Shown piece by piece: positions 8,124 to 17,240 of a stretch of 53,238 bases of DNA. Below the pieces are notes generated by a model that saw only the letters and a program-made list of their open reading frames with translations, did no database searches and had not been told where the DNA came from. Each line of letters opens with the position of its first letter. The stretch's first letter is position 1. The stretch is from Parageobacillus caldoxylosilyticus NBRC 107762 (GTDB taxonomy: Bacteria; Bacillota; Bacilli; Bacillales; Anoxybacillaceae), in assembly GCF_000632715.1 (NCBI RefSeq), contig NZ_BAWO01000045.1:1-53238 (forward strand). Direction: 5' to 3'. A program made the position numbers and the translations under genes.

Positions 8124-9521
8124 TTGGCCAAACAAGACACAGGTCTACAAAAAGGGTTAAAGGAACGCCACATGACAATGATCGCAATAGCTGGGGTTAT
8201 AGGGGCCGGACTTTTTGTGGGAAGCGGCGCAGTCATTCATTCCACAGGCCCTGGGGCCATTGTTTCCTATGCATTAGCCGGCTGCTTAGTAGTTCTTGTG
8301 ATGAGAATGTTAGGAGAAATGGCTGCAGCTAATCCTACTAGCGGCTCTTTTTCGGCATATGCACACGATGCCATTGGGCCTTGGGCCGGATTTACCATCG
8401 GATGGTTATATTGGTTCTTCTGGGTAATCGTTATTGCTATCGAAGCAAATGCCGGTGCTGCTATCATTCAATATTGGTTTAATAGTATTCCAATATGGCT
8501 GTTAAGTTTAATTCTCACCATATTGTTAACGCTTACAAATATTTGGTCGGTTAAATCATATGGGGAATTTGAATACTGGTTTGCGTTAATTAAAGTAGCG
8601 AGCATCATTTTGTTTTTAATGATCGGGGGCGCTTTCATATTTGGACTTTATCCAAACAGCAGCCCAATTGTGTTGAAAAATCTAATCGGAAATGGCGGAT
8701 TTATGCCGCATGGCATCAGTTCCATCCTTTTAGGAATTGTCGTTGTTATTTTTTCCTTTGTTGGAACAGAAATCGTTACGATTGCCGCCGGAGAATCCCC
8801 TGAACCGCAGAAAGCAGTAACTAGAGCGATTAAGTCCGTCCTATGGAGAATCCTAGTTTTTTATATTGGCTCGATCGCTGTAGTAGTAACTTTATTGCCT
8901 TGGAACTCAGCAAACGTTTTAAAAAGCCCCTTTGTTGCGGTGCTAGAGCACGTTGGTATACCAGCCGCCGCACAAATCATGAATTTTATTGTATTAACAG
9001 CCGTTTTATCTTGTCTAAATTCAGGGCTATATACCACCTCAAGAATGCTTTATTCCTTAGCGGAAAAAGGAGAAGCGCCAAGACGATTCCTCAAACTAAA
9101 CAAAAACGGTGTACCCGCTCAAGCCGTTATTGCCAGCACATTCTTTGGGTACATAGCGGTGATCATGAATTACATTTCCCCAGATAAAGTGTTTTTATTT
9201 CTCGTTAACTCCTCAGGCGCTATTGCCCTGCTTGTATATTTAGTTATTGCGGTTTCACAATTGCGTATGCGAAAAAAACTTGAACAAAGCAATCCTGAAG
9301 CATTAAAGATAAAAATGTGGTTATTCCCGTATCTAACTTATTTGACTATCTTGGCTTTATTAGTAATCCTTATCTCCATGTTATTTATCAAAACGATGGT
9401 TTCCCAATTACTGTTGACACTCTTAATCACGGCCGTAGTGATGATTTCTTATTTCGCATTTGCCAAAAAACGCTTAAAAAGCGGCTATAACAAACAAATA
9501 GCACCGCTAGCGAAAGACTAA
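8124..9521 (+). CDS. gabP: GABA/beta-alanine-type amino acid permease
   Basis: A 465-residue protein of the APC/AAT amino-acid permease family with about twelve membrane helices. The early consensus IAGVIGAGLFVGSGAVI (about residues 21-37) is typical of the family, and similarity to Bacillus subtilis GabP as I recall it runs over most of the length. GabP imports gamma-aminobutyrate by proton symport, and beta-alanine is a known substrate in B. subtilis. The start is TTG, with AAGGAGGGG upstream. It diverges from the pyrimidine operon whose end product is beta-alanine, so linked use of beta-alanine is plausible; that link is inference. Confidence 0.85.
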   Translation: MAKQDTGLQKGLKERHMTMIAIAGVIGAGLFVGSGAVIHSTGPGAIVSYALAGCLVVLVMRMLGEMAAANPTSGSFSAYAHDAIGPWAGFTIGWLYWFFWVIVIAIEANAGAAIIQYWFNSIPIWLLSLILTILLTLTNIWSVKSYGEFEYWFALIKVASIILFLMIGGAFIFGLYPNSSPIVLKNLIGNGGFMPHGISSILLGIVVVIFSFVGTEIVTIAAGESPEPQKAVTRAIKSVLWRILVFYIGSIAVVVTLLPWNSANVLKSPFVAVLEHVGIPAAAQIMNFIVLTAVLSCLNSGLYTTSRMLYSLAEKGEAPRRFLKLNKNGVPAQAVIASTFFGYIAVIMNYISPDKVFLFLVNSSGAIALLVYLVIAVSQLRMRKKLEQSNPEALKIKMWLFPYLTYLTILALLVILISMLFIKTMVSQLLLTLLITAVVMISYFAFAKKRLKSGYNKQIAPLAKD

Positions 9522-9658
9522 TATAGCACTGACTAAGCCATTCACCTGATGAGAAGAGCATAGTAATATCGAAAAGAATCCGTAATCTATATTATTAGGA
9601 CCGTTTATTTCCTTAAAAATCACTATTTCACCATTTTCCCAAGGCAATATATCCTCTA

Positions 9659-9714
9659 CAAGCAGGCAGCGAAAAAAGAGGACATTTGATATGATGTCCT
9701 CAACAGTCTGCTTG
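9659..9714. repeat. nested inverted repeats beside IS remnant
   Basis: An outer perfect 7-base inverted repeat (CAAGCAG at 9659, CTGCTTG at 9708) encloses an inner perfect one (GAGGACA at 9678, TGTCCTC at 9695). The structure abuts the IS3 transposase remnant and may be a terminator-like or insertion-related structure. No clear T tract follows. Confidence 0.5.
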
Positions 9715-9743
9715 GGAGGGGTTTTGTATGGCGAAGAAAGAAC

Positions 9744-9881
9744 AAACTAGTGCGCCCAAAAACGATCGAACAGGCATATCAGGCGATGGAAGAGTATATT
9801 CGTTTTTATAATCACAGCCGTTTCCAAGAAAAGCGGAACGGCCTTTCCCCGGTTGAATATCGGGAAAAGGCCGCAGCTTAA
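9744..9881 (+). mobile_element. IS3-family transposase C-terminal remnant
   Basis: In the frame ending at the TAA of 9879-9881, about 45 codons read as the extreme C-terminus of an IS3 (IS150 group) OrfB integrase. The conserved pieces are EEYIRFYNHSRFQEKRNGL and SPVEYREKAAA. The rest of the transposase, including the DDE residues, is absent. Sequence just after the stop (CTACTTTGACAGGGTTATG) looks like the inner part of an IS150-type terminal repeat. This is a decayed insertion next to the nuclease-helicase/MazG pair. Confidence 0.8.
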
Positions 9882-10016
9882 TATACTCTTTTTTCATTAT
9901 CTACTTTGACAGGGTTATGTGTAATTCGGCTTCTATATAATGAAAGGATTGGACGTTAAGCCTATGTAGTATAAGAGTTTTGCTTTTTTCACAGCAAGCG
10001 AGCGCAAAGGAAAATC

Positions 10017-11933
10017 TCAATATTCCATTCTTTCTTCCGCCACTTGGCTGGCATCTGTAGTAGATTGATACTGAATTCTGCTTTTGAAAAATCTCTCCGT
10101 ATCTTTATCCATAAAATACACGTAACATCCCTTCATTCCACGTGTAAGAAGAACGCGATACGTATTTTTTACTAAGTCAATAAACTTTTCCTTTGATCTT
10201 TTAACAACAGTGTCATAGGAGTTTTCTTTATGCGCTTCCCAGCGTTGCTCATCTAGGTTATAGGTTAAATCTTTTCCAAAAATCACACCGACATAATCAA
10301 ATTCAAATCCTTGCGCCGTATAAACACAACCAATCTGATTCATCCCGTTAGGATCGTGTGCCCATAATGTAGCTTTTGGTATACCTGGCGCAAGTCTTGT
10401 CGCATCTGGTTTAGCATTCCATGGACGTTGAAAATCACCTATAACTACATCATTGTGCAAGGTTCCGTCTGCCTTCGGCTCAGACCACGGCCAGCAAAAT
10501 CCCGCAGTCAGGCGCGCTGAATATCCTTGCTTCGCCTTTTCGCGAATAGCTCTTTCTAATTCAAATGGTGAATCAAAAATTTTAAATTCAAATGGGTCAT
10601 TTATATCCCATAGAACATTCGCAGTTTGACGAATGCCTAGCGTATTATTGATCCAATTGATAAACCCTTCTGATCCATTGCAGCGAAATTGCGCATCTAG
10701 CTCTTCAATATACACTTGACATCCATTATCTAGCGCATATTTGGCAATATATGCGGTCGAACCGATTTCATCTGGGCGAACCACTTGGTTATCATCAATA
10801 AAAAATACAGACACTTTTGCCGCATTGATAATCTCAGCGATTTGCGGGATATTCGAACGATTTTCTTTTTTCGTAAACCGGCTGTTGCTCGTCTTGCGAA
10901 TGCGGTGCGCTTCATCACAAATAAGCACATCAACTTCATTGTACTGGGCTTTTGTATAACTATTAAAATATTTAAATTGCACTGATCCTCGTCTTCCGAT
11001 AATGGACCTTAACGTTTCCGTAAACGCCCGCGACCCAGTTGCATAATGCGTGTTGTAACCAGCCAATGATAAATCCGCAAGCAAATTCAACGCGATAACG
11101 GATTTGCCTGTGCCTGGCCCTCCTTTGACAATAACCACATGTTTCCGTTTATCATGGAAGCCTTCCCTTGCAAACGCAAACACTTTATCGTAAACAACCC
11201 GTTGATTGTCGAGCAGCACATATTCTTTCTTGCCTTTAATCGTATTTCCAACGTGTTCCATGAGTTTTTTGCTTGGACGATATTTGCTATTTTCTATTTT
11301 TCTTAAAATATCGATGCCATTGCCCTTGGATAATTTTGATTTTAAAAAATGAGTTAGCTTATCTACATCGTCTGCTGTAAAGATGGGAAAATCTCTTAAC
11401 AATTGCTGAAACTTCGGTGCAAAAATCACGTCATTTTCATCGTAATGATAGTTATGTAAATATGCGCATGACGATAAGTGGACGCAATCATCTTCATAAA
11501 ATGCTGTATGGGTATCTTGCAAATACATCTGATAAAAACCAACTTGCGCCGATGGATGGAGCACATCCCGTTTGGAACCTCCAACCCATGTTACAACCTC
11601 ATTTTCACCATTCGATTCTTCGCATCGGTCCCATTGCTTTAATTCAATAATAACTGCATTTTCTTCCTCTTTTTCATTCTTACCTGTTACCATACAATCT
11701 AACCGTTTGGAAGTAGAAGGCAGTTGATACTCTAACAAAACCCCGTGGTCTTTTAATCCGGCATTCATAAAAACAAGCGACAATGCACGCAAAGAGTTTT
11801 TCCAAGAATTAATTTCCGATGGAGAAGGATAATAATGGAAATGGTGAAAAAAACTTTGACGCAATTTTTCAGCAATTTGATTTTGTATTGTATCTTGTAC
11901 AAATTGCTCTGAAGTTCCAGAATATAACCGCAT
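10017..11933 (-). CDS. DUF2075 nuclease-helicase protein
   Basis: A 638-residue protein with an N-terminal PD-(D/E)XK nuclease-like region: D79 in KRLDCMV, then E97-L-K99 in VIIELKQW. It is followed by a DUF2075 P-loop NTPase/superfamily-1-like helicase core. Walker A is GGPGTGKS (271-278) and Walker B is VLICDEAHRIR (336-346). Late motifs are YTAQGFEFDYVGVIFG (538-553) and YRVLLTRGMKG (592-602). Related DUF2075 proteins are often found near restriction and defence genes. The downstream neighbour in the window is an IS3 remnant, and the MazG-like gene lies 18 bases upstream in the same direction, so the two are probably co-transcribed. A role in DNA or RNA processing or phage defence is inference; no experiment is known to me. 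Confidence 0.8.
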   Translation of the reverse strand: MRLYSGTSEQFVQDTIQNQIAEKLRQSFFHHFHYYPSPSEINSWKNSLRALSLVFMNAGLKDHGVLLEYQLPSTSKRLDCMVTGKNEKEEENAVIIELKQWDRCEESNGENEVVTWVGGSKRDVLHPSAQVGFYQMYLQDTHTAFYEDDCVHLSSCAYLHNYHYDENDVIFAPKFQQLLRDFPIFTADDVDKLTHFLKSKLSKGNGIDILRKIENSKYRPSKKLMEHVGNTIKGKKEYVLLDNQRVVYDKVFAFAREGFHDKRKHVVIVKGGPGTGKSVIALNLLADLSLAGYNTHYATGSRAFTETLRSIIGRRGSVQFKYFNSYTKAQYNEVDVLICDEAHRIRKTSNSRFTKKENRSNIPQIAEIINAAKVSVFFIDDNQVVRPDEIGSTAYIAKYALDNGCQVYIEELDAQFRCNGSEGFINWINNTLGIRQTANVLWDINDPFEFKIFDSPFELERAIREKAKQGYSARLTAGFCWPWSEPKADGTLHNDVVIGDFQRPWNAKPDATRLAPGIPKATLWAHDPNGMNQIGCVYTAQGFEFDYVGVIFGKDLTYNLDEQRWEAHKENSYDTVVKRSKEKFIDLVKNTYRVLLTRGMKGCYVYFMDKDTERFFKSRIQYQSTTDASQVAEERMEY

Positions 11934-11951
11934 TTTTCTCCCTCTCTACCC

Positions 11952-12281
11952 TCACAGTTCAGTATATTTCTTTTTTGACCCAAACGATTTCTCAATTGGA
12001 TACTTTTGTTCATTTTTCTTTATTTTATCAACAACAGCTTTTTCCATATCAATCCCTAATTCATGTGAAAGCAGAAGTGCATAAATGACTACATCGGCAA
12101 TTTCGTCTTTTATATTTTCCAAGTTTGTTTTTACAGCTTCTTCGCTGCTTTTCCATTGGAAATTTTCCAGCAGCTCTCCTGCTTCTAGAGATAATGAAAT
12201 CGCCAAGTCTTTTGGGGTATGAAACTGTTTCCAATTACGTGCATCGCGAAATTCAATGATTTTTTGCTGCAAATGTTTCAT
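11952..12281 (-). CDS. MazG-like nucleotide pyrophosphohydrolase
   Basis: A protein of 109 residues with the all-alpha NTP pyrophosphohydrolase signature. The metal-binding EAGELLENFQW motif (about 33-43) and the second half EIADVVIYALLL (about 60-71) are both intact. Such proteins (MazG-like, iMazG/RS21-C6 group) hydrolyse noncanonical or canonical dNTPs to the monophosphate and pyrophosphate. It starts at an ATG with GGAGG upstream and is the first gene of a likely two-gene operon with the DUF2075 protein. Nucleotide clean-up or depletion during infection is a possible role, inferred from the pairing only. Confidence 0.85.
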   Translation of the reverse strand: MKHLQQKIIEFRDARNWKQFHTPKDLAISLSLEAGELLENFQWKSSEEAVKTNLENIKDEIADVVIYALLLSHELGIDMEKAVVDKIKKNEQKYPIEKSFGSKKKYTEL

Positions 12282-12651
12282 GATTATTACCTCCGTTAGT
12301 GCTATTTTTCTTTAAATGTCATCGCTATCTATCAATCTTACAATTCCTTAAACACCACGACGGCTGTCTGAGCAAAGTGTCAATCGGAAGTGTTTTGCGT
12401 TCGGCTTCTCTGGTGATGACTAGCTACCTTCCTTCAAGCTTTATGACAATGTCTTTGCTGCGGTACGCCTTAATTTTAGACGCTTTATCAAAGCATCACA
12501 CAACGCCATTGGAAATTCTCCTTTACAAGCTGTTTCTGCTAATATGATAAACTAGTATTTTTTACCTTATATTTTACAAAAATAAAGACGAAACGTCTAA
12601 TAATTCTTGAAAAAGTGTGATGCAAAAAGCCTATTGGATACATCCATACAC
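12282..12651. other. gene-poor region
   Basis: About 370 bases with no convincing gene. A frame of 82 codons on the plus strand lacks a ribosome site. On the minus strand, GGAGAATTTCCAATG could start a 22-codon peptide that ends at once, and fragments such as VITREAERKTLPIDTLL appear in another frame. It may be a decayed gene I do not recognise. Confidence 0.35.
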
Positions 12652-12695
12652 AAAAAAACACCATCCCAGCAGCACAACAAACATGCATGGGATGG
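12652..12695 (-). terminator. terminator of the yhf-like cluster
   Basis: On the minus strand an 8-base perfect stem (CCATCCCA/TGGGATGG) with a 19-base loop is followed by TGTTTTTTTG. It lies about 120 bases beyond the stop of the phosphopentomutase-like gene and probably ends the whole operon. Confidence 0.7.
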
Positions 12696-12818
12696 CGGAT
12701 GCAATCTTGATAACAAGCTCTTAAACTTCAAACTTGCACATCTTCCACCTTCAATGGTTCCCACTTTCTCCATGTAACAGGTGAATTCTAATAAAAACTA
12801 AAGTGATCACATCCTATG

Positions 12819-14012
12819 CTATTCCATGATTATATCCCGCAAGAAACTCACCCCGTATTCAGGGGGATCAATGTTCATATATTGTGCCATGGTTGCGGCA
12901 ATATCCGCCATCGTATTGCGGATGCCAATCGATACAGGTTTTACTTTTGGACCGACTACTAGAATTGGTGTTTGCTCACGAGTATGATTAGAGTGCCCAA
13001 TAGTAGGGTCATTCCCGTGATCGGCAGTGATGATGAGAAGATCATCATCCTTCAGTTCACTAATAAAAGTTGACAAAAAACCGTCTACTTCTTCTAATAC
13101 TTCCTTATACCAGACACAATCTTGCTTATGCCCTGCCAAATCCGTTTCTTGTACATTGACAAGAAAGACGGAATCTTCCTTGCTTTCCCTGAATAAGGCG
13201 CGATATGTTTCAAGGACGCTTCGCGTGTTGACAACTGGATCTTTAAATCCAGTTGCTTGAATCACATCCGCTGTTTTTCCAATTCGGTAAACCGGTATCT
13301 GATTCAACTCCGCAATATGGGCAAACTGTCTGTCGTAATTGATGCCATATCCTAAATGGAGCACCTGATAGCCGTCGCCGTATACATTTGCCTTCGGGCT
13401 GTCCACTCCCCACTGTCCCGGGGATTTTTCTTTTACCGCGTTAAGGATCGTTTCAATGTTTGTCTTTTTATTTCCAAACGCAATAACTCTACTTGTATCT
13501 ACGCATTTTCTAATAATATTGGCGATTTTGCTCAATTCATCAAAGGAAACTAGATTTAAGTCGCCGACTACATTAATAATATTGCCTTTTTCCGCTTCCA
13601 GGTTATCTCCAATGACGACCGCACCATTTACTAAGAGAATCGAGGATTTTTTTATGGGATGTTCGACATGATATTCATGGCTTTCTAGGGCGGTTTTTAT
13701 ATTTGCTCCCACATCTTTCATTAGTCGTTTTTTCGGAATTCCCGGCTTGCTTCCCATTAGTTCCTGATGCCCCATAAATGTATCCGCGCCATAATGGGCC
13801 AAATTGCTTTTACCATACGCTGCCTTCGGCTCGCCGATATTGTCAACGATTTTTCCCAATCCTAATTCATACAAAGTAGGAATGTGCAAATCGACGGCCT
13901 CTCGAAGATGTTTATACGTGTTGGCCCCGACGTCCTCTGGCTTCACCTCTGTACAATCATCCATGAAACCAATTCCAAATCCGTCCAATACTAATAAAGT
14001 AACCCGTTTCAA
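12819..14012 (-). CDS. yhfW: phosphopentomutase-like protein YhfW
   Basis: A protein of 397 residues of the alkaline-phosphatase/phosphopentomutase superfamily. The metal-binding start VTLLVLDGFGIGF (4-16), the GADTFMGHQELMG motif with T78 aligned to the phospho-accepting threonine of phosphopentomutase, and ITADHGNDPTIGHSNHTREQ near the C-terminus are present. The start is a TTG with AAGGGGGC upstream, four bases after the yhfX stop; a longer frame would overlap yhfX by 71 bases. It would move phosphate within, or off, a sugar phosphate or similar compound. It is the last gene of an eight-gene cluster equivalent to E. coli yhf, and the true substrate is unknown. Confidence 0.85.
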   Translation of the reverse strand: MKRVTLLVLDGFGIGFMDDCTEVKPEDVGANTYKHLREAVDLHIPTLYELGLGKIVDNIGEPKAAYGKSNLAHYGADTFMGHQELMGSKPGIPKKRLMKDVGANIKTALESHEYHVEHPIKKSSILLVNGAVVIGDNLEAEKGNIINVVGDLNLVSFDELSKIANIIRKCVDTSRVIAFGNKKTNIETILNAVKEKSPGQWGVDSPKANVYGDGYQVLHLGYGINYDRQFAHIAELNQIPVYRIGKTADVIQATGFKDPVVNTRSVLETYRALFRESKEDSVFLVNVQETDLAGHKQDCVWYKEVLEEVDGFLSTFISELKDDDLLIITADHGNDPTIGHSNHTREQTPILVVGPKVKPVSIGIRNTMADIAATMAQYMNIDPPEYGVSFLRDIIME

Positions 14013-14016
14013 ATTG

Positions 14017-15180
14017 CTACTGCCCCCTTCTTTGGAAATAAACGAGCTCAGGAGCTTTTTGGCGAGCGCCACGGATATAAGCGACATGAGACCTTGTTAT
14101 AAAAATTTGTGTGCGAAACGCGTAAATAACCGTATCACCGACTTTCATCTCTTCTTTTCGCTTCAGACAGCCATAATAGTCAATATTCGTCGCCGACCAG
14201 CGATCAATTTCTGCCTTTTGTTGGATAATTCTCTCTTCAGTTCCCCCAAACAACGCGTATTTCATATTTGAACGGGCATAGAAACCTCCCCCGATCGTAT
14301 ATGCAAATTCATCGTCCATGTGCGAGATTTCCGATACATATACAATGCTAGGAACCTCAGGCAAGTCCGGTTTATAGGCGTGAAGCGGTGTAGTTCCCGT
14401 CATTGCATGCCCTGGCTCGCCGTGAGTAACACCTGCTTCTTTTAATTTAGGGATGGTATAGCAGCTCGTCGCACCAGGCGCGTTGACCTGCGTTACTTTT
14501 ATCCCTTTTCTTTCCAAAATATTTCTTGCTTTTTGCAGTGTTTCTATATTGGGAGTAAAAGAAAAGTCTTGTTGTTCCTGATGGAAACGGAAAATCGGAA
14601 AACTTGTGACCCCCACAACATTAATTCCTTTTAGAGTCAATATGTCATCCAATTGTCCTTCTAAATCGTCTAAAAGAAATCCACCAAATTGCCCTGGAAA
14701 AATCACATCGTTTGGCCGAATCACCCGCAATAGAACATCTTGTTTTTTTCCTAATTTTTCAGCCGCGTCCGATAATTGTTTCGCTCTTTCATACGAAAAA
14801 AGAGTCACTACTTCCGGACGGAGAAAGGTTAGCACGTAATGCCACTGAGACTTGCTCGGCTGGACAAGATGCCCGATATTGCCAATGGAGCACCCTTCTT
14901 TTTTTAATTCGATTGCCTCATCAATATCGACGGCAACCGCCCGCTCGATTCCGTTGTTCTGAATGATTTGCCCGACAAACCCGCTTCTGCCGATTTGCTT
15001 TGTCATATAGTAAAGTTTTAGATCATGATCTTTTGCTGTTTGGCTAATCCGTTGTACATTTCTTTCCAAAGAGTCTAGATCAATCACATAGGTATTCGCA
15101 GGTATTTTTCCATCCTGATGTAATTTGGCCGCAGCCCGAATCAGTTCTTCATTTCGTTGCAACATCATATTTAAAAACAT
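14017..15180 (-). CDS. yhfX: alanine-racemase-like PLP enzyme YhfX
   Basis: A protein of 387 residues with the N-terminal TIM-barrel domain of fold-type III PLP enzymes (alanine racemase and amino-acid decarboxylase group). The probable PLP lysine is K61 in LYYMTKQIGR. A later stretch, NAPGATSCYTIPKLKEAG followed by THGEPGHAMTGTTPLH, is typical of the YhfX family. The ATG at 15180 has AAGGAC upstream and overlaps the end of yhfS by ten bases, so translation may be coupled. It likely acts on an amino acid or amine made or used by the YhfS step. The reaction is not established. Confidence 0.85.
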   Translation of the reverse strand: MFLNMMLQRNEELIRAAAKLHQDGKIPANTYVIDLDSLERNVQRISQTAKDHDLKLYYMTKQIGRSGFVGQIIQNNGIERAVAVDIDEAIELKKEGCSIGNIGHLVQPSKSQWHYVLTFLRPEVVTLFSYERAKQLSDAAEKLGKKQDVLLRVIRPNDVIFPGQFGGFLLDDLEGQLDDILTLKGINVVGVTSFPIFRFHQEQQDFSFTPNIETLQKARNILERKGIKVTQVNAPGATSCYTIPKLKEAGVTHGEPGHAMTGTTPLHAYKPDLPEVPSIVYVSEISHMDDEFAYTIGGGFYARSNMKYALFGGTEERIIQQKAEIDRWSATNIDYYGCLKRKEEMKVGDTVIYAFRTQIFITRSHVAYIRGARQKAPELVYFQRRGQ

Positions 15181-16301
15181 GTGCCATCAGTCCTTGAAGC
15201 CTCTTGCAATGCATTTTTTAAAATCCTAATCACCGTGCTGGCAGAGGCTTTCATAGGGTTGATTCGAAGCCCATAATCCCTTAATTCCGGACGGCTTTCT
15301 AAAAAACTGCCAGAAACGCGGTAAATCATCGGTATTAATTCATATCGCGATTCCGCGCCGACAGGATAGGTCGCTGCGCCAAATTTGGCGGCGGTCTGAA
15401 TAATTTTCTGCGCAATAGGCTCTTTTAGTTCGACAATGACATTTTTGGACTGTGAGTTGGTAATATATGCCTCTTTGATGCCGTCAATTTCCCCTCTATT
15501 TAAACGGTCGCATAATTCATCCACTTGCTCATTTTGAATGGCAAACATAACCGGAGCGAAAACCATGCTTCGAATCAGTTCATGCGCCTCGAATCCTTGT
15601 ACTTGACCGCCGCCCGAATAATTACGTTCATGGATTTTCTCGATAATATGTTTTCTGCCCAAAATGATGCCGATCCCTTCCGGACCAAGGAGTTTGAAAC
15701 CGGAAAACGCCGAGAAATCTGCTCCATATTCCACTCCGATTCCTTTCATTTTCATGGCGCAATAATTATCATCTACAACGACCGGCAAATCCGGTCTGCG
15801 TTCCTTTACCACAGCAATTAGTTCTTTTAAATCATACGTGTCCACCGGCTGCTGGCGCGCGTGCTGTACATAAAATACTTTGGCTTCTGCAGCCTGCTCG
15901 AGTGCTTTCAACACTGCATTTTTGTCATTAAAATTAACTTCATGTTTCCTCAATCCCATAATGCGGAAAGTTTCTTTCGTTGTTTCGTACATTGGTGCAT
16001 CATGTACAATACATATATCCCCGGGACGCACTAACATGCTCAGTACGGTACGAATCGCTCCAGTTCCACTTCCCCGTACTAGCGCACATGCTTCGGCGTG
16101 GAATGTTCTTGCTAGAACCTTCTCCATTCTAGCCGTCATGAGGGGACGATGATACTCTGGATGAAGCCCAACATCGCCTAATTGAAAAAACTCGTTATTG
16201 GAAAACTCCTTTGTGATTTCGTCAATTAACCGAAACTGCAGCAACTTTGCTTCTTCCAATGTCATATTTTGTAATACAGATTGTTCATATTTTTTTGCCA
16301 T
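15171..16301 (-). CDS. yhfS: fold-type I PLP enzyme YhfS
   Basis: A protein of 376 residues of the aspartate-aminotransferase fold. A GSGTGAIRTVLSML phosphate-binding stretch (78-91), the aspartate pair VVVDDNY (174-180) and the Schiff-base lysine K203 in AFSGFKLLGPEGIG are visible. Relatives include class V aminotransferases and cysteine/methionine-type lyases. The gene lies three bases after php and overlaps yhfX by ten bases. In E. coli yhfS is at the end of the operon, whereas here it sits between php and yhfX. Substrate unknown; lyase or aminotransferase chemistry is inferred from the fold. Confidence 0.85.
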   Translation of the reverse strand: MAKKYEQSVLQNMTLEEAKLLQFRLIDEITKEFSNNEFFQLGDVGLHPEYHRPLMTARMEKVLARTFHAEACALVRGSGTGAIRTVLSMLVRPGDICIVHDAPMYETTKETFRIMGLRKHEVNFNDKNAVLKALEQAAEAKVFYVQHARQQPVDTYDLKELIAVVKERRPDLPVVVDDNYCAMKMKGIGVEYGADFSAFSGFKLLGPEGIGIILGRKHIIEKIHERNYSGGGQVQGFEAHELIRSMVFAPVMFAIQNEQVDELCDRLNRGEIDGIKEAYITNSQSKNVIVELKEPIAQKIIQTAAKFGAATYPVGAESRYELIPMIYRVSGSFLESRPELRDYGLRINPMKASASTVIRILKNALQEASRTDGTCF

Positions 16302-16304
16302 AAA

Positions 16305-17225
16305 TTAACCTTCTTTCCGTATGCTAAATGCTTTTTGCGGATTTTTCACAAGCAACTTTTCAATCGTTGTCTCTAGTACCCCCATTTCCCTTAAAGCAGG
16401 AATAAATTTTCGCAATACCACGCTATATCCCTGTCCGCCGCGAGAAAGTAAATGTGATTGACGCGTTACATCGCTAGAAAGCAAGATTTGATCTTCATAT
16501 CCTCTTTCAAGAAAATATAGCAACGATTTCATTCGGCTCATGTCACTGCGATAATTCTCTTTTCCTATCGTATCTAGCGCGATGTATACGCCTGACGATA
16601 AAACTTCCAATACGACTTCGTCATCTTCATTCAAGTCTTGATGCCCGATGACCACCTGATGTAAAGGCAAATTCTCGCGGATAAATAATTCGACCTGCTC
16701 CAGCGCGAGTGTGCCTAGCGTAGTATGTGTCGATAAAGGCAGTTTGGTTGTTTTGGCAGCTTCAATTGCTCCATAAAACAGTTCCAGCTCAACCGGTTTA
16801 AACTCATTGAAACTGCTTCCTATCTCACCAATAACTCCCGGTTTTATATTCGTCCCATCAATGCCATTCTCGATTTCATCTATCATCCACTTCGCGAATT
16901 CATCGCGATCCCAATTTATCTTTTCTTGAGGAATGAAAGGATCTTTATAGCAACCAGTACTAGCGATAATGTGTAAATCAAGCAATTTACTGATTTCTAC
17001 TAGCTTTTTTACATTACGTCCCATTCCATCGTTTGTCATTTCAACAATCGCTTTGCCGCCGTATTGAAGAAAAACTTTTAAATCTTCTACTACAAGATCC
17101 AGATTTTGTAGACACGTATCGGTATTTTTTTTAACACGACTTAAATCGATGTAAAGATGTTCGTGACAAGCACAAACACCTAGTTCCTCCGGCTGAATTC
17201 TCCCAAGGACAGTCTGAATGTACAT
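16305..17225 (-). CDS. php: phosphotriesterase homology protein (Php/YhfV)
   Basis: An amidohydrolase-superfamily TIM barrel of 306 residues. Candidate metal ligands are H21 and H23 (CACHEHLYIDL), E134 (GVIGEIGSS, in the place of the carboxylated lysine of phosphotriesterase), H167 (STHTTLGT), H195 (VIGHQDLNED) and D252 (LLSSDVTRQS). Glutamate as bridging ligand is the pattern seen in E. coli Php. Members of this family hydrolyse lactones or phosphoesters, but the E. coli protein has no settled substrate to my knowledge. The gene starts 15 bases after yhfT and is followed within three bases by yhfS, so it is in the operon. Confidence 0.88.
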   Translation of the reverse strand: MYIQTVLGRIQPEELGVCACHEHLYIDLSRVKKNTDTCLQNLDLVVEDLKVFLQYGGKAIVEMTNDGMGRNVKKLVEISKLLDLHIIASTGCYKDPFIPQEKINWDRDEFAKWMIDEIENGIDGTNIKPGVIGEIGSSFNEFKPVELELFYGAIEAAKTTKLPLSTHTTLGTLALEQVELFIRENLPLHQVVIGHQDLNEDDEVVLEVLSSGVYIALDTIGKENYRSDMSRMKSLLYFLERGYEDQILLSSDVTRQSHLLSRGGQGYSVVLRKFIPALREMGVLETTIEKLLVKNPQKAFSIRKEG

Positions 17226-17240
17226 TCGTCATGCATCCCC

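Noticed and set aside
9906-9941. TTGACA and TATAAT after the IS3 remnant as an outward promoter
   Set aside because: The spacer is 24 bases, too long for sigma-A, and no gene follows on the plus strand.
12299-12547. An 82-codon plus-strand frame between mazG-like and yhf genes
   Set aside because: No ribosome site and no family; the region looks decayed rather than coding.
13804-14271. A 155-codon plus-strand frame across the yhfW-yhfX junction
   Set aside because: It is antisense to two well-supported enzymes and has no initiation signal.
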